Shown here piece after piece: positions 11,512 through 22,710 of a stretch of DNA of 64,000 nucleotides. The stretch is from Marinimicrobium koreense. Its GTDB lineage: Bacteria; Pseudomonadota; Gammaproteobacteria; Pseudomonadales; Cellvibrionaceae. The notes below the pieces were generated by a model. It saw nothing but the letters and a program-made list of their open reading frames with translations. It did no database searches and was not told where the DNA came from. Positions within the stretch are counted from its first letter, which is position 1; each line of letters begins with the position of its first letter. Location: the NCBI RefSeq assembly GCF_003762925.1, contig NZ_RJUK01000001.1, forward strand, positions 310,001 through 374,000. Reading direction: 5' to 3'. The position numbers and the translations under genes are program-made.

Positions 11512-11973
11512 TTAATCAATGGTTCCATCCCTCACCGAATTCCGCGCATGAATAAACATCGAATGTGACACATAAATTAAATCCGCCACTTTGCGAATCA
11601 GTGCCTCCTCGTATTTATCCAGCTCACCGTCGGCATAGGCCACTTCCCACATCGCCTTGACCAACTCATACTTCTCGTCATCGCTACAGGTCTGATTGAT
11701 CTGATAGGTGAACTGGTGCAGCGAGGTGGCGTCGTCCTGTTCGGATCGGGCCATTTCGCTCAGTTCATCCAACTGTGCGGGATCGAGGTTGTACTTGCGG
11801 TGCAGAATGTTGCGGAGGGTGGCCAGCTCGGTGTCATCGAGCAGGCGATCGGCGGTGCCGACTTCGATCAGAAGGGCGGCGACCGCCAATTGCTTCTGCT
11901 CGGAAGACAACGCGGGCGCGTTGTCCTCCGGCTGAAGGTGCTTTTCAATAAACTGCGAAATTTTATTAAGCAC
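11512..11973 (-). CDS. TerB-family protein
   Basis: The 153-residue cytoplasmic protein is all-helical and carries the acidic TerB/DjlA-N pattern: [20 protein letters not shown] and, later, [17 protein letters not shown], each a short DG/DD-containing turn that could bind a divalent metal. It is related to the tellurite-resistance protein TerB, but a stand-alone copy does not prove tellurite resistance; the molecular role is unknown. Translation starts at a GTG that overlaps the last 8 bases of the transaldolase gene, so translation of the two is probably coupled. The REP doublet follows its stop codon. Confidence 0.8.
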   Translation of the reverse strand: MLNKISQFIEKHLQPEDNAPALSSEQKQLAVAALLIEVGTADRLLDDTELATLRNILHRKYNLDPAQLDELSEMARSEQDDATSLHQFTYQINQTCSDDEKYELVKAMWEVAYADGELDKYEEALIRKVADLIYVSHSMFIHARNSVRDGTID

Positions 11974-12922
11974 GTGACTTCAACAGATCTTCCAGCTTGA
12001 CCTGGTCGGCGGCAAAGTTGCGAATGCCTTCGGCCAGTTTTTCGGTCGCCATGGGATCTTCGTTCAGAGCGAAACGGAAGCTGGACTCGTCGTTGCTGGG
12101 CTTGGCAATCTTTTCGCCGGTGTTTTCCGGAGACAGTTTGCGTTCCAGAGTACCAGTGTCGTTGCTCAGCTCTTCCAGCAGCTGCGGGCTGATGGTCAGA
12201 CGGTCACAGCCGGCCAGCGCTTCGATTTCGCCAATGTTGCGGAAGCTCGCGCCCATCACAACGGTCTTGTAGCCGTGCTGCTTGTAGAAGTTGTAGATGT
12301 GACGCACGGACAGAACGCCGGGATCTTCTTCTGAAGCGTATTCGCTCTTGCCGGTGTCTTTCTTGTACCAGTCCAGAATACGGCCCACGAAGGGGGAGAT
12401 CAGGTAAACGCCGGCTTCCGCGCAGGCGGCGGCCTGGGCGAAGTTGAACAGCAGGGTCAGGTTACAGTTGATGCCTTCTTTCTGCAGCACTTCGGCGGCA
12501 CGGATGCCTTCCCAGGTGGAGGCCAGTTTGATCAGAACGCGGGACTTGTCCACGCCGCTTTTCTCGTACAGGTCGATCAGGTGGTGGGCCTTCTCGATGC
12601 TGGCTTTGGTATCAAACGACAGGCGGGCGTCCACTTCGGTGGAGATCTTACCCGGAATCAGCTTCAGTACTTCACAACCCACGGCCACCGCCAGGTGGTC
12701 GCAGGCGTAGCTGATCTGCTCAGCTTCGGTACCACCCTCTTTTTTGCCGGCTGCGATGGACGCATCCACCAGCTCGGCGTATTCGGGGATCTGGGCGGCC
12801 TTGAGCAGCAGCGAGGGGTTGGTGGTCGCATCTTGCGGCTGATACTTCTCGATGGCAGAGATGTCACCGGTATCCGCGACCACATCGGTCATTTTCTTCA
12901 GCTGTTCGAGTTTCGTAGTCAC
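11966..12922 (-). CDS. tal: Transaldolase (class I, TalB type)
   Basis: The 318-residue product has the length of E. coli TalB (317). It moves a dihydroxyacetone unit between sedoheptulose-7-phosphate and glyceraldehyde-3-phosphate in the non-oxidative pentose phosphate pathway. The Schiff-base lysine is K132 in [11 protein letters not shown]; the N-terminal signature [12 protein letters not shown] (residues 31-42) is intact. The start codon is GTG at 12922, in the usual register ([10 protein letters not shown]). It overlaps terB by 8 bases. With zwf, pgl and pgi elsewhere in the window it links the Entner-Doudoroff and pentose phosphate routes. Confidence 0.96.
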   Translation of the reverse strand: MTTKLEQLKKMTDVVADTGDISAIEKYQPQDATTNPSLLLKAAQIPEYAELVDASIAAGKKEGGTEAEQISYACDHLAVAVGCEVLKLIPGKISTEVDARLSFDTKASIEKAHHLIDLYEKSGVDKSRVLIKLASTWEGIRAAEVLQKEGINCNLTLLFNFAQAAACAEAGVYLISPFVGRILDWYKKDTGKSEYASEEDPGVLSVRHIYNFYKQHGYKTVVMGASFRNIGEIEALAGCDRLTISPQLLEELSNDTGTLERKLSPENTGEKIAKPSNDESSFRFALNEDPMATEKLAEGIRNFAADQVKLEDLLKSRA

Positions 12923-13094
12923 TGTTATCCCGTCCTATATTTAACGTGTTGAGTGAATGGTTGGCGGCCAGCGGCCGGCCATCTTGGGTGCCGGGCCTGT
13001 CTGTGGCCGATTGTGTTCGATCTGTGTCCTTATTGTATTACAAATTGCTTCCCGCTTGTAGTTTTGGCTTTTGCTCTCCAGATTGGCGCTCTTT
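12923..13094. other. Intergenic region upstream of transaldolase
   Basis: Together with the adjoining repeats this makes a 379-base gap without a gene. It must hold the transaldolase promoter (minus strand). An 11-base palindrome TTGTATTACAA sits at 13033-13043 in its only AT-rich part, about 110 bases upstream of the start codon; a regulator could bind there, but no known motif fits well. Confidence 0.4.
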
Positions 13095-13270
13095 TTACGG
13101 CGGATGCGCTTCGCTCCGAGGCGTCGGACCGATCCGCCCTACGCTACTAGCGTTGGGCCGTCTTACGGCGGATGCGCTTCGCTCCGAGGCGTCGGACCGA
13201 TCCGCCCTACGCCATCGGCCGTGCTGCCGCGCTACCCGTAGGGCGGATAAGCGAAGCGCATCCGCCGTAA
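13095..13270. repeat. REP-like repeat cluster, family 2 (three copies)
   Basis: Two identical 49-base direct copies lie at 13095-13143 and 13163-13211 (period 68). They start TTACGGCGGATGCGCTTCGC and end in ATCCGCCCTACG. A third, inverted and shorter 34-base copy is at 13237-13270. Each copy can fold into a hairpin through GGCGGAT / ATCCGCC. The same element recurs at 53625-53720. It lies between the start of the transaldolase gene and the end of dusA. Confidence 0.9.
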
Positions 13271-13301
13271 CACAACTCACCGGTACGGCATGAAATGGCA
13301 T

Positions 13302-14318
13302 CTACACAGCCATTATATCAGGCTCGACGCGGGCTCTGGCCGCATCGAGTACTTCCAGTCCTGCACCGGGCTTGAACGCCCGCTCGCTGATGATGCGGCG
13401 AAATTGCCTGCCGCCGGGCTGGCCCTGGTACAGGCCCAAAATATGTCGGGTCATATACTTCAGGGACACGCCTTGGGCCAGCTCAGTTCCCATATAGTCC
13501 CGGAAGGCGTCCAGCACCTCGGCGCGGGTCGGGACCGGTCGGGTGGCGCCAAACAGCTGCTGATCGACCCTCGCCAGAAGGTAGGGATTGGTGTAAATCT
13601 CCCGACCGATCATGACCCCATCGAGGTCTTCCAGCAGGGTTTCCGCCTGCTCCAGGGTATTGATGCCGCCGTTGATGATGATTTCAAGGTCCGGATACTC
13701 CCGCTTGAGCTGCCGCACCCGGTCGTAATCCAGCGGCGGAACGGTGCGGTTCTCTTTGGGGCTCAGGCCTTTCAGCCAGGCCTTGCGGGCATGCACGATG
13801 AAGGTGCGGCAGCCGGTCTCGGCAATGGTGCCCACAAACTGTGACAGCCCCTCATAGGCGTCCATATCGTCCACCCCGATACGGTGCTTGACGGTCACCG
13901 GGATGGATACGGCCTGTTGCATGGCGTCGATGCATTCGGCCACCAGCGTCGGTTCGGTCATCAGGCAGGCGCCGATTTTGTTGTTCTGTACCCGGTCGCT
14001 CGGGCAGCCGCAGTTGAGGTTCACCTCGTCATAGCCCCAGTCTTCCGCCATGCGGGCACACTCGGCCAGCTCCGTCGGGTTGCTGCCGCCCAGTTGCAGG
14101 GCGAGGGGGTGTTCCACGGCGTTGTAATCCAGGTGCCGGGCCCGGTCGCCGTGAATCAGCGCGCCGGTGGTGACCATTTCGGTGTAGAGGAGGGTTTCAC
14201 GGCTGAGCAGCCGCCAGAACGTCCGGCAGTGCCTGTCTGACCAATCCATCATCGGGGCGGCGCAGAAGCGCCGGCTGACCGGGGCTGGTGTCGCGTTAGG
14301 CCGGTGGTTCTGAGTCAT
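13302..14318 (-). CDS. dusA: tRNA-dihydrouridine(20/20a) synthase DusA
   Basis: The 338-residue flavoenzyme reduces uridine in the tRNA D-loop, using FMN and NADPH. The TIM-barrel N-terminus is present (FCAAPMMDWSDRHCR, where DusA carries its typical MMDWT/SDRH motif), as are the catalytic-cysteine motif NCGCPSDRVQNNKIGACLM (C105 in GCPSDRVQ) and the FMN-phosphate loop GGINTLEQAE. MVTTGALIHGDR also fits the DusA rather than the DusB or DusC subfamily. It forms a single-gene unit, with the outer-membrane gene divergent upstream. Confidence 0.95.
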   Translation of the reverse strand: MTQNHRPNATPAPVSRRFCAAPMMDWSDRHCRTFWRLLSRETLLYTEMVTTGALIHGDRARHLDYNAVEHPLALQLGGSNPTELAECARMAEDWGYDEVNLNCGCPSDRVQNNKIGACLMTEPTLVAECIDAMQQAVSIPVTVKHRIGVDDMDAYEGLSQFVGTIAETGCRTFIVHARKAWLKGLSPKENRTVPPLDYDRVRQLKREYPDLEIIINGGINTLEQAETLLEDLDGVMIGREIYTNPYLLARVDQQLFGATRPVPTRAEVLDAFRDYMGTELAQGVSLKYMTRHILGLYQGQPGGRQFRRIISERAFKPGAGLEVLDAARARVEPDIMAV

Positions 14319-14448
14319 GAGTTCCCGGGGAGTAAAAAAGTGAATTATATCACTCTTTTACCGACGACGAAAAATCGACCCGGCGGGAAAACCCCGGGTG
14401 AGTTGTGTAAACTAGGCGTTTTTTCTGAACAGTAAGGGATGAGCTTTT

Positions 14449-15213
14449 ATGAAGTTTCGACTCACAGCACTGGCGGCCGGTCTGGCGGCATTGAACGCGG
14501 CGCCGACTCTGGCCCAGGATGAAAAAGCAGCGAAGGTGTGGAAGGCGACCGCCGAGCTGGGCATGATTGTGACTTCCGGTAATACTGAGACCACCACATT
14601 TCAGGGCAAAATGGACGCCACCCAGGACCTGGAAATGTGGAAAAACCAGTACGTGATCAGCGCGCTGTTCAAGGAAGATGAAATCACCCAGGCGGATGGG
14701 ACCAAGGAAACCGAGAAAACCGCCGAGAAAATTTCCGGCTCGGTGAAGAGTGCCTACAAGCTGGATAAAGACAACGCGAATCTGTTCATCTTCGGTTCTC
14801 ACACCGACGACAAGTTCGGTGCCTACACCAAGTACAGCACGCTCGCCGTCGGTTATGGTGATCGCCTGTTTGAAACGGACACCATGCAACTCGACGTGGA
14901 AATCGGTCCGGGTTATTTCTGGGCCGAGCAGGAACTGGATGACGGCACCACCGTCGACGAAGAAGGCGCCATTATCCGTGCGGCGGCTCAATACGACTGG
15001 CAGGTCACCGAAAGCGCCGACTTCCGTCAGACTCTGGCGGTTGAATCCGGTCAGGACAACACTCGTACTACCTCTGATACCTCGCTGAGTGCCCGAATCA
15101 ACGGCTCCATGCAGATGAAGGTCGGTTTTACGGTTCAGTCGGACTCCGACGTGACCGAGGGTAAGGAAAAGACCGACACCACCACCTACGTTACCCTCGT
15201 GTACAAGTTCTGA
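14449..15213 (+). CDS. DUF481 outer-membrane beta-barrel protein (YdiY-like)
   Basis: The 254-residue protein has a signal peptide (ALAAGLAALNAAPTLAQ, cleavage near residue 21) followed by alternating amphipathic strands and a C-terminal VYKF ending in phenylalanine, the outer-membrane sorting signal. The strand pattern (AELGMIVTSGNTETTTFQGK, then KVGFTVQSDSDVTEGKEKTDTTT) is typical of DUF481, called salt-induced outer-membrane protein in some annotations. Family function is unknown. It is divergent from dusA with a good TAAGGGA ribosome-binding site and its stop almost touches the stop of the convergent GST gene. Confidence 0.85.
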   Translation: MKFRLTALAAGLAALNAAPTLAQDEKAAKVWKATAELGMIVTSGNTETTTFQGKMDATQDLEMWKNQYVISALFKEDEITQADGTKETEKTAEKISGSVKSAYKLDKDNANLFIFGSHTDDKFGAYTKYSTLAVGYGDRLFETDTMQLDVEIGPGYFWAEQELDDGTTVDEEGAIIRAAAQYDWQVTESADFRQTLAVESGQDNTRTTSDTSLSARINGSMQMKVGFTVQSDSDVTEGKEKTDTTTYVTLVYKF

Positions 15214-15219
15214 TTCGTC

Positions 15220-15927
15220 TCAGCGATCCCGATCCTCGGGGTCGCACACCCGGCGGGCAATGCCATAGCTGGGGCGCTCGGTGCAGCGTTCCAGCCAGCG
15301 GTGTACCGCCGGGAACTCCTTCAGTTTCAGATGCTTTCCCGCCTGATAGAAGGTGTCCAGGCAGTCCACCCAGGGCGCAATGGCCATATCGGCAATACTG
15401 AAACTCTCCCCCAGCAGGTAATTCCGGTTATCCAGGTGATGCTCCAGCACGCCCAGCAGGCGTCGTGTTTCATTGCTGTAACGCTGCACCGGGTAGGGGT
15501 GATCGCATTTGTCCCGGGCATAGACGAAAAAGTGCCCAAACTGGCCAAACATGGGGCCAATGTGGCCCATCTGGAAAAACAGCCATTGCAGGCAGGCGCT
15601 TTTACCATCCGGGTCCAGGGGCATAAAGGTGCCGGTTTTCTCGGCCAGATACACCAGTATCGCGGCGGACTCCATCAGGCTGATCGGGCGCCCATCCGGG
15701 CCGTCCGGGTCATACAGCGCGGGAATCTTGCCGTTTGGGTTGATCCACAGGAACTCCGGCGTGTGCTGATCCCCCTCCAGAATGTTCACTGTGTGGGGCT
15801 CGTAGGGCAGGTGCATCTCCTCCAGCGCCTGGGCCACCTTGATCCCGTTCGGCGTGTTCATGGAGTAGAGCTGGATCAACTCCGGCTCCCGCGGTGGCCA
15901 GCGACGGAAAATGGGCGGCTGGGACAT
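15220..15927 (-). CDS. Nu-class glutathione S-transferase / disulfide-bond oxidoreductase (YfcG/YghU-like)
   Basis: The 235-residue product has an N-terminal thioredoxin-like GST domain (LYSMNTPNGIKVAQALEE, INPNGKIPALYDPD, LMESAAILVYLAEKTG) and an all-helical C-terminal domain (NYLLGESFSIADMAIAPWV). The TPNG motif and the ESAAIL glutathione site are characteristic of the YfcG/YghU group, which reduces disulfides with two bound glutathiones. The ATG at 15927 has AGGAG 8 bases upstream; an upstream in-frame start at 15984 is less likely. It faces the DUF481 gene tail to tail. The physiological substrate is unknown. Confidence 0.88.
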   Translation of the reverse strand: MSQPPIFRRWPPREPELIQLYSMNTPNGIKVAQALEEMHLPYEPHTVNILEGDQHTPEFLWINPNGKIPALYDPDGPDGRPISLMESAAILVYLAEKTGTFMPLDPDGKSACLQWLFFQMGHIGPMFGQFGHFFVYARDKCDHPYPVQRYSNETRRLLGVLEHHLDNRNYLLGESFSIADMAIAPWVDCLDTFYQAGKHLKLKEFPAVHRWLERCTERPSYGIARRVCDPEDRDR

Positions 15928-16147
15928 GTCGGAATCTCCTGTGTCACGCGCTCTGGGCAGCCTGGTGGGTGTAAACCTGTGCAAAGAGGGCTTGGATTAA
16001 CAGCATAAGGCCCCATATGAATTTAAGAAAGCACATTTGCCCCACTCGTGCGAATGGAAACCCCGGTGCCCGCTGGCGCCCCGGGCCGCGATGGCCTAAT
16101 CTCTAAAGCAGTGATGGATTCATTTTTCAGTAAACCGTGAGGCAGTT

Positions 16148-18886
<2,739 letters not shown>

Positions 18887-18902
18887 GCGGACGCTGTACC
18901 CC

Positions 18903-18937
18903 AAAGCGCCTACCCACTGACGGGAGGCGCTTTTTTT
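18903..18937 (+). terminator. Rho-independent terminator after acnA
   Basis: A 9-bp stem AAAGCGCCT / AGGCGCTTT, extended inside by CCC/GGG, is followed by a run of seven T. It lies 16 bases after the acnA stop and separates it from the moaCDE operon. Confidence 0.92.
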
Positions 18938-18978
18938 CGGGTATGATGAAGGATGATTTGAACCGCAACGGGATTCCC

Positions 18979-19473
18979 ATGAGTTTGACCCACACTGACG
19001 ATCAAGGGCGCGCCAGCATGGTAGACGTGTCGGACAAGCCTGCTACCGTGCGCGAGGCACGGGCAAGCGCGTTTGTCCGCATGCAACCCGCCACCCTGGC
19101 GCTGATTCGTGAAAACGGCCTGAAAAAAGGCGACGTTCTGGCGGTATCCCGCATTGCCGGCATTCAGGCGGCCAAGCAGTGCTCTAACCTGGTACCCCTC
19201 TGTCACCCACTGGCACTGAGCAAAGTGGGGGTCGAGTTTGCGTTTCAGGAGGAGCCGGCAGGCGTGGCCATCGAAACCTACTGCAAGCTGTCTGGCCAGA
19301 CCGGCGTTGAGATGGAAGCGCTGACCGCTGCCAGCGTGGCCGCCCTGACCATCTACGATATGTGTAAAGCCGTCGATTTGAGTATGGTCATTGAAAATAT
19401 CGCGCTGCTGGAAAAATCCGGTGGCCGTCGCGGTCACTATGTACGCGCTGAAGATGAGACCAAACAACCATGA
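18979..19473 (+). CDS. moaC: Cyclic pyranopterin monophosphate synthase MoaC
   Basis: The 164-residue product converts 3',8-cyclo-GTP (made by MoaA) to cyclic pyranopterin monophosphate, the first stable intermediate of molybdenum cofactor. Family motifs are intact: [33 protein letters not shown] and [24 protein letters not shown] start at the ATG at 18979 ([16 protein letters not shown]), because the longer frame from 18943 begins right against the acnA terminator. It overlaps moaD by ATGA, so translation is coupled. moaA and moaB are not in the window. Confidence 0.96.
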   Translation: MSLTHTDDQGRASMVDVSDKPATVREARASAFVRMQPATLALIRENGLKKGDVLAVSRIAGIQAAKQCSNLVPLCHPLALSKVGVEFAFQEEPAGVAIETYCKLSGQTGVEMEALTAASVAALTIYDMCKAVDLSMVIENIALLEKSGGRRGHYVRAEDETKQP

Positions 19474-19718
19474 TTCAGGTACTGTTTTTTGCCCGCTTGC
19501 GCGATCAGCTCGGCTGCGATTCGCTGACGCTGGACGCCGTTGAGGGCGACAGTGTCACCAAGGTCCGTGAGCGGCTGGTGGCCGAGCATCCCGACTGGCG
19601 AGAGCCCCTGAGCGCCTCCGGCGTGCTCTTTGCGGTGAACCAGTCGCTGGTGAAATCCGGTCATCCGGTTCATGATGGCGATGAGGTGGCCTTTATGCCG
19701 CCGGTCACCGGAGGCTGA
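19470..19718 (+). CDS. moaD: Molybdopterin synthase small subunit MoaD
   Basis: This 82-residue ubiquitin-fold sulfur carrier ends in the required GG tail (PPVTGG), which is adenylated and then thiocarboxylated. It forms the synthase heterotetramer with MoaE. Its start overlaps the moaC stop by four bases and moaE follows after a single base, so the three make a tightly coupled operon. Confidence 0.95.
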   Translation: MIQVLFFARLRDQLGCDSLTLDAVEGDSVTKVRERLVAEHPDWREPLSASGVLFAVNQSLVKSGHPVHDGDEVAFMPPVTGG

Positions 19719-19719
19719 C

Positions 19720-20166
19720 ATGATATCCGTCCAGACCGCGCCCTTTGATGTGGCCCATGAATACGCCCAGCTCACCGCCGATGATGTGGATGCCGGCGCG
19801 GCCGTGTTTTTTGTCGGTCGGGTGCGTTCACACAATGACGGTCGCGCCGTCACCGGTATGACCCTGGAGCACTACCCGGGCATGACCGAAAAGGCCCTGG
19901 AGCAGATCCTGGCCGATGCCCGCCAGCGCTGGTCGCTGGGGCGGGTGAGGGTGATCCATCGGGTTGGTTCGTTGGTATTAGGGGAAGCGATTGTATTCGT
20001 CGGCGTCACCAGCGCCCACCGGGATGCCTCCTTTGAGGCGGCAGAATTCATCATGGATTACCTGAAAAACCGGGCGCCTTTCTGGAAGCGCGAAGACACC
20101 GAGGACGGCTCAGTCTGGGTCGACGCCCGGGACAAAGACCTGCGCGCCCTCGCGCGTTGGAGTTGA
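19720..20166 (+). CDS. moaE: Molybdopterin synthase catalytic subunit MoaE
   Basis: The 148-residue subunit inserts the dithiolene sulfurs into cyclic pyranopterin monophosphate with MoaD. Conserved family blocks are present: AAVFFVGRVRSHNDG, LEHYPGMTEKALEQI, RVGSLVLGEAIVFVGV, SAHRDASFEAAEFIMDYLK and the catalytic-lysine region RAPFWKRED. The ATG at 19720 is one base after the moaD stop; an upstream in-frame start inside moaD is rejected. Last gene of moaCDE. Confidence 0.96.
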   Translation: MISVQTAPFDVAHEYAQLTADDVDAGAAVFFVGRVRSHNDGRAVTGMTLEHYPGMTEKALEQILADARQRWSLGRVRVIHRVGSLVLGEAIVFVGVTSAHRDASFEAAEFIMDYLKNRAPFWKREDTEDGSVWVDARDKDLRALARWS

Positions 20167-20198
20167 ATACCTTAATCGATAATAAACGGAGCCAAACC

Positions 20199-21092
20199 AT
20201 GAGAATCCTGAAATTGGTCGCCTGTCTGGCGGCCGCCACGGCACTGACCGCTTGCGAGCAGGCGGAAGAAACCCAGACATCCACCCCTGAACCGGAAGCC
20301 GAAGCAACCGTCGCGGAAGGCGCTCCTTTGGCAGCGCCGGGCGCCAGCATCCTGGAAATCATGGCCAGCGCTCACCGCAGCGACGACAATCGGGCCCGGG
20401 ACCGCTATCGCAACCCCGAAGAAACCCTGTTTTTCTTTGGTGTGGAGCGGGATGACACCGTGATTGAAATCAATCCCGGTGGCGGCTGGTACATGGAAAT
20501 CATCGCCCCCTTCGTCAATGAGGATGGGCAATACATCGCCGCCACCCCGAACCCCGAGCTGGAGGGCATGCCGTCTTACGTGGTACGGCAGGCCGCGCAA
20601 ATTCAGGCCCGCATTGAAGATCAGCCCGAGTTCTACGGCAACGCCGAAGTGCAGCTCTATGACCCCTCGGCGCCCGTGCTCGGCGAGCCGGGCAGCGCAG
20701 ACTTCGTGCTGACCTTCCGCAATGTCCACGGCTGGATCAACGGTGGGCAGGCTGAAGGCATGTTCCAGGCCTTTGCCGAGGTCCTCAAACCTGGCGGCGT
20801 GCTGGGTGTGGTGCAGCATCGCGCCGTCGACGAGGCGGACCCGTCGGAAAGCGCCACCACCGGTTATGTGTCCGAAGCGGCGGTCATCGCCTTGGCGGAA
20901 GCGGCGGGACTGACCCTGGACGACCGCAGCAACATCAACGCCAACCCGAAAGATACCCGGGATCACCCGGAAGGCGTCTGGACCCTGCCGCCTTCACTGC
21001 GTCTGGGTGATGAAAATCGCGCTTCCTATGAAGCCATTGGCGAGAGCGATCGGATGACTTTGCGGTTCGTCAAACCCGAATCGGAAGAATAA
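20199..21092 (+). CDS. Predicted lipoprotein with a class I SAM-methyltransferase fold (COG4798-like)
   Basis: The 297-residue product begins with a lipoprotein signal (hydrophobic LVACLAAATALTAC, lipobox LTAC with cysteine at about residue 18), followed by a Glu/Thr/Pro-rich linker. From about residue 50 it resembles a Rossmann methyltransferase: a motif I-like VIEINPGGGWYMEII, DFVLTFRNVHGWINGG and LKPGGVLGVVQHRA. Export conflicts with cytoplasmic SAM, so either the fold serves another purpose or the ligand differs. Related predicted methyltransferases with signal peptides exist, and their function is unknown. It lies 32 bases after moaE but has its own ribosome-binding region, so membership of the moa operon is uncertain. 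A terminator follows. Confidence 0.75.
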   Translation: MRILKLVACLAAATALTACEQAEETQTSTPEPEAEATVAEGAPLAAPGASILEIMASAHRSDDNRARDRYRNPEETLFFFGVERDDTVIEINPGGGWYMEIIAPFVNEDGQYIAATPNPELEGMPSYVVRQAAQIQARIEDQPEFYGNAEVQLYDPSAPVLGEPGSADFVLTFRNVHGWINGGQAEGMFQAFAEVLKPGGVLGVVQHRAVDEADPSESATTGYVSEAAVIALAEAAGLTLDDRSNINANPKDTRDHPEGVWTLPPSLRLGDENRASYEAIGESDRMTLRFVKPESEE

Positions 21093-21116
21093 GCCGGTCG
21101 ATAGACGGGCACGGAG

Positions 21117-21139
21117 AAAGGGGCTTCGGCCCCTTTTTT
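21117..21139 (+). terminator. Rho-independent terminator
   Basis: AAAGGGGC / GCCCCTTT with a UUCG tetraloop and six T ends the moaCDE-methyltransferase unit. It lies 24 bases after the stop codon. Confidence 0.93.
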
Positions 21140-21167
21140 GTGGGCGGGTGGTTTTCTGAAAGGGCGG

Positions 21168-21998
21168 TCAGCGGATCAGGGTGGAAGCCAGTGTCACCAG
21201 CGCCAGAACCACCAGGCCAACGGCGAACACCTGCTGCAAGCGGGCGTTGGCAATGTGATGGCTGATCTGTTGACCCACCACCATGCCGCCCACGCCGCCG
21301 AGTGCCAGCCAGCCGAGCAGAGACCAGTCCATGGGGGTGCCGGCCTGTTCGCTGAACAGCCAGTGGCTGATAAAGCCCGAGCTGCTGATCAGGGTGATGA
21401 TCAGCAGGGAAATCGAAACCGCCTGCACCATGGAAATGCGGCTTAAAAACAGCAGTAGTGGAATGATCAGAAAGCCGCCGCCCACACCGAACACCCCGGA
21501 GAGCAAACCCACCAGTGCGCCCCCAATCGCCAGCCCGGAAATGCAGCGCGGCTTAAGCTCAAACTGTCCGGTGGGGCTCAACATGCACAGCATTTCCGGG
21601 CGCCGGTGTTCGGCTTTGCTGGCGCGGACCACATTGGCATGCTCCGGGTTGCGCTGGGCGTCGCGCCACATGCGCACCGCAATGATCAAAGTCAGCACAT
21701 TGAAGCTGACCAACAGCAGGGTGTCGGGCAACTGATTGCCCAGCCACTTGCCCAGAGGCGCGACCAGGGCACCGGTCACCGCCAGAATGATGGTGGGTGG
21801 CCAGAGCACCAGATCGCTGTGCCAGCTGCGAAAGCTGCCATACAGCGCGCTGATCGCCACCGCCCCCAGCGACAGGCCGACCGCACCGTTGACGCTCATC
21901 CCCCCGAGCAGAATCAACAGCGGCACCGCAAACACCGAACCGCCTGCGCCGGTCAGGCCCAGTACCAGTCCAATGAGTACGCCGATCAGCAGGAACAT
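21168..21998 (-). CDS. TauE/SafE-family sulfite exporter-like permease
   Basis: The 276-residue membrane protein has about eight hydrophobic segments and the two glycine-rich repeats of the TauE/SafE (DUF81) family: GLVLGLTGAGGSVFAVPLLILL at the N-terminus and LLSGVFGVGGGFLIIPLLLFL in the middle. Family members export sulfite, sulfoacetate or related anions. It starts 6 bases after the stop of the rhodanese gene, so the two form an operon. Together they resemble sulfide/polysulfide detoxification units in which rhodanese handles sulfane sulfur and the permease exports the oxidised product. Confidence 0.88.
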   Translation of the reverse strand: MFLLIGVLIGLVLGLTGAGGSVFAVPLLILLGGMSVNGAVGLSLGAVAISALYGSFRSWHSDLVLWPPTIILAVTGALVAPLGKWLGNQLPDTLLLVSFNVLTLIIAVRMWRDAQRNPEHANVVRASKAEHRRPEMLCMLSPTGQFELKPRCISGLAIGGALVGLLSGVFGVGGGFLIIPLLLFLSRISMVQAVSISLLIITLISSSGFISHWLFSEQAGTPMDWSLLGWLALGGVGGMVVGQQISHHIANARLQQVFAVGLVVLALVTLASTLIR

Positions 21999-22004
21999 GG
22001 GAGC

Positions 22005-22544
22005 TTACCGGTTCCAGGGCATGTGCAGCAGGACTTTGGCCATGGCGCAGGTATCGGTGATGCCTGAAAAGGTCAGGCCCGCACCGACCGCGCCCGAGAG
22101 CCAGAAAAAGCCCGGATTGACGGTAAAGCCCAGCACCACGCCGGTGAGAATCAGCAGTCCGGCGGTAATCCGTACCTGACGCTCGATCGAGACCGCGCGG
22201 CGCGGCGTCTCGGAACGCTCAAGCTCCACCGGGGCGTGGCGCATGGCGTTGACACCACCGTCGATAATGCACAGTGAGCAATCGACCTTGCCCGCCAGCT
22301 TGTCAACCGCCATATCCGCCCGGCGACCGCTCTGGCACAGCAGGTAAACCGTACTCTTGTCTCCAGCGCGCTGGCTCAGCTCGGCCTGCAGGCGCTCAGC
22401 GCTGAGCTCCTGTACGGGAATATGCAGGGCACCGGGAACCCGCTCGTTTTCCACCTCGGCGGTGGTGCGCAGGTCCAGAATGCACAGCTCCTCCGGTCGG
22501 GTGTTGGCAAACAGTTGTTGGGGCGTTACGCGGGTTGCACTCAT
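22005..22544 (-). CDS. Rhodanese-DUF2892 membrane protein (YgaP-like)
   Basis: Residues 1-110 are a rhodanese domain with the active-site loop CQSGRRADM (cysteine near residue 70), which carries a persulfide. Residues 120-175 are the two-helix DUF2892 membrane domain, ending DTCAMAKVLLHMPWN as in YgaP-type proteins. It probably transfers sulfane sulfur at the inner membrane. It is the first gene of a two-gene operon with the TauE permease. Two palindromes in the upstream gap suggest control by an ArsR-type repressor (BigR, SqrR or YgaV type, as inferred from similar operons), whose gene is not in the window. Confidence 0.88.
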   Translation of the reverse strand: MSATRVTPQQLFANTRPEELCILDLRTTAEVENERVPGALHIPVQELSAERLQAELSQRAGDKSTVYLLCQSGRRADMAVDKLAGKVDCSLCIIDGGVNAMRHAPVELERSETPRRAVSIERQVRITAGLLILTGVVLGFTVNPGFFWLSGAVGAGLTFSGITDTCAMAKVLLHMPWNR

Positions 22545-22573
22545 CGTGTGGGTATCTCTTGATTGGAAAAGTA

Positions 22574-22617
22574 TTACCTCATGGTAAGCAATTCCAGTAA
22601 ATTAGTAAACTCTAATT
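22574..22617 (-). promoter_or_regulatory. Two palindromes upstream of the rhodanese-TauE operon
   Basis: TTACC-TCAT-GGTAA (22574-22587) and AATTAG-N6-CTAATT (22600-22617) are perfect inverted repeats in the AT-rich gap between this operon and gltX. Both lie within 75 bases of the rhodanese start. They are candidate operators for a sulfide- or redox-sensing repressor. The gap also precedes gltX, so either gene could be affected. Confidence 0.45.
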
Positions 22618-22710
22618 AAGTGAGTGCAGCATTCATCGCAGATCCGCCCCCGCTCACGTATAATGCCGGCCCATATCGCATTCACGTTCACCAACTCGCG
22701 GAAGTTTTCT

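Noticed and set aside
11405-13270. CRISPR-like array suggested by repeated palindromic units
   Set aside because: Copies are few, in both orientations, with irregular spacing, and no cas genes are near; they are REP-like elements.
21168-22544. Assigning a specific sulfite-export role to the TauE-rhodanese pair
   Set aside because: The family includes exporters of several anions, and no sulfite or sulfide oxidase is adjacent.
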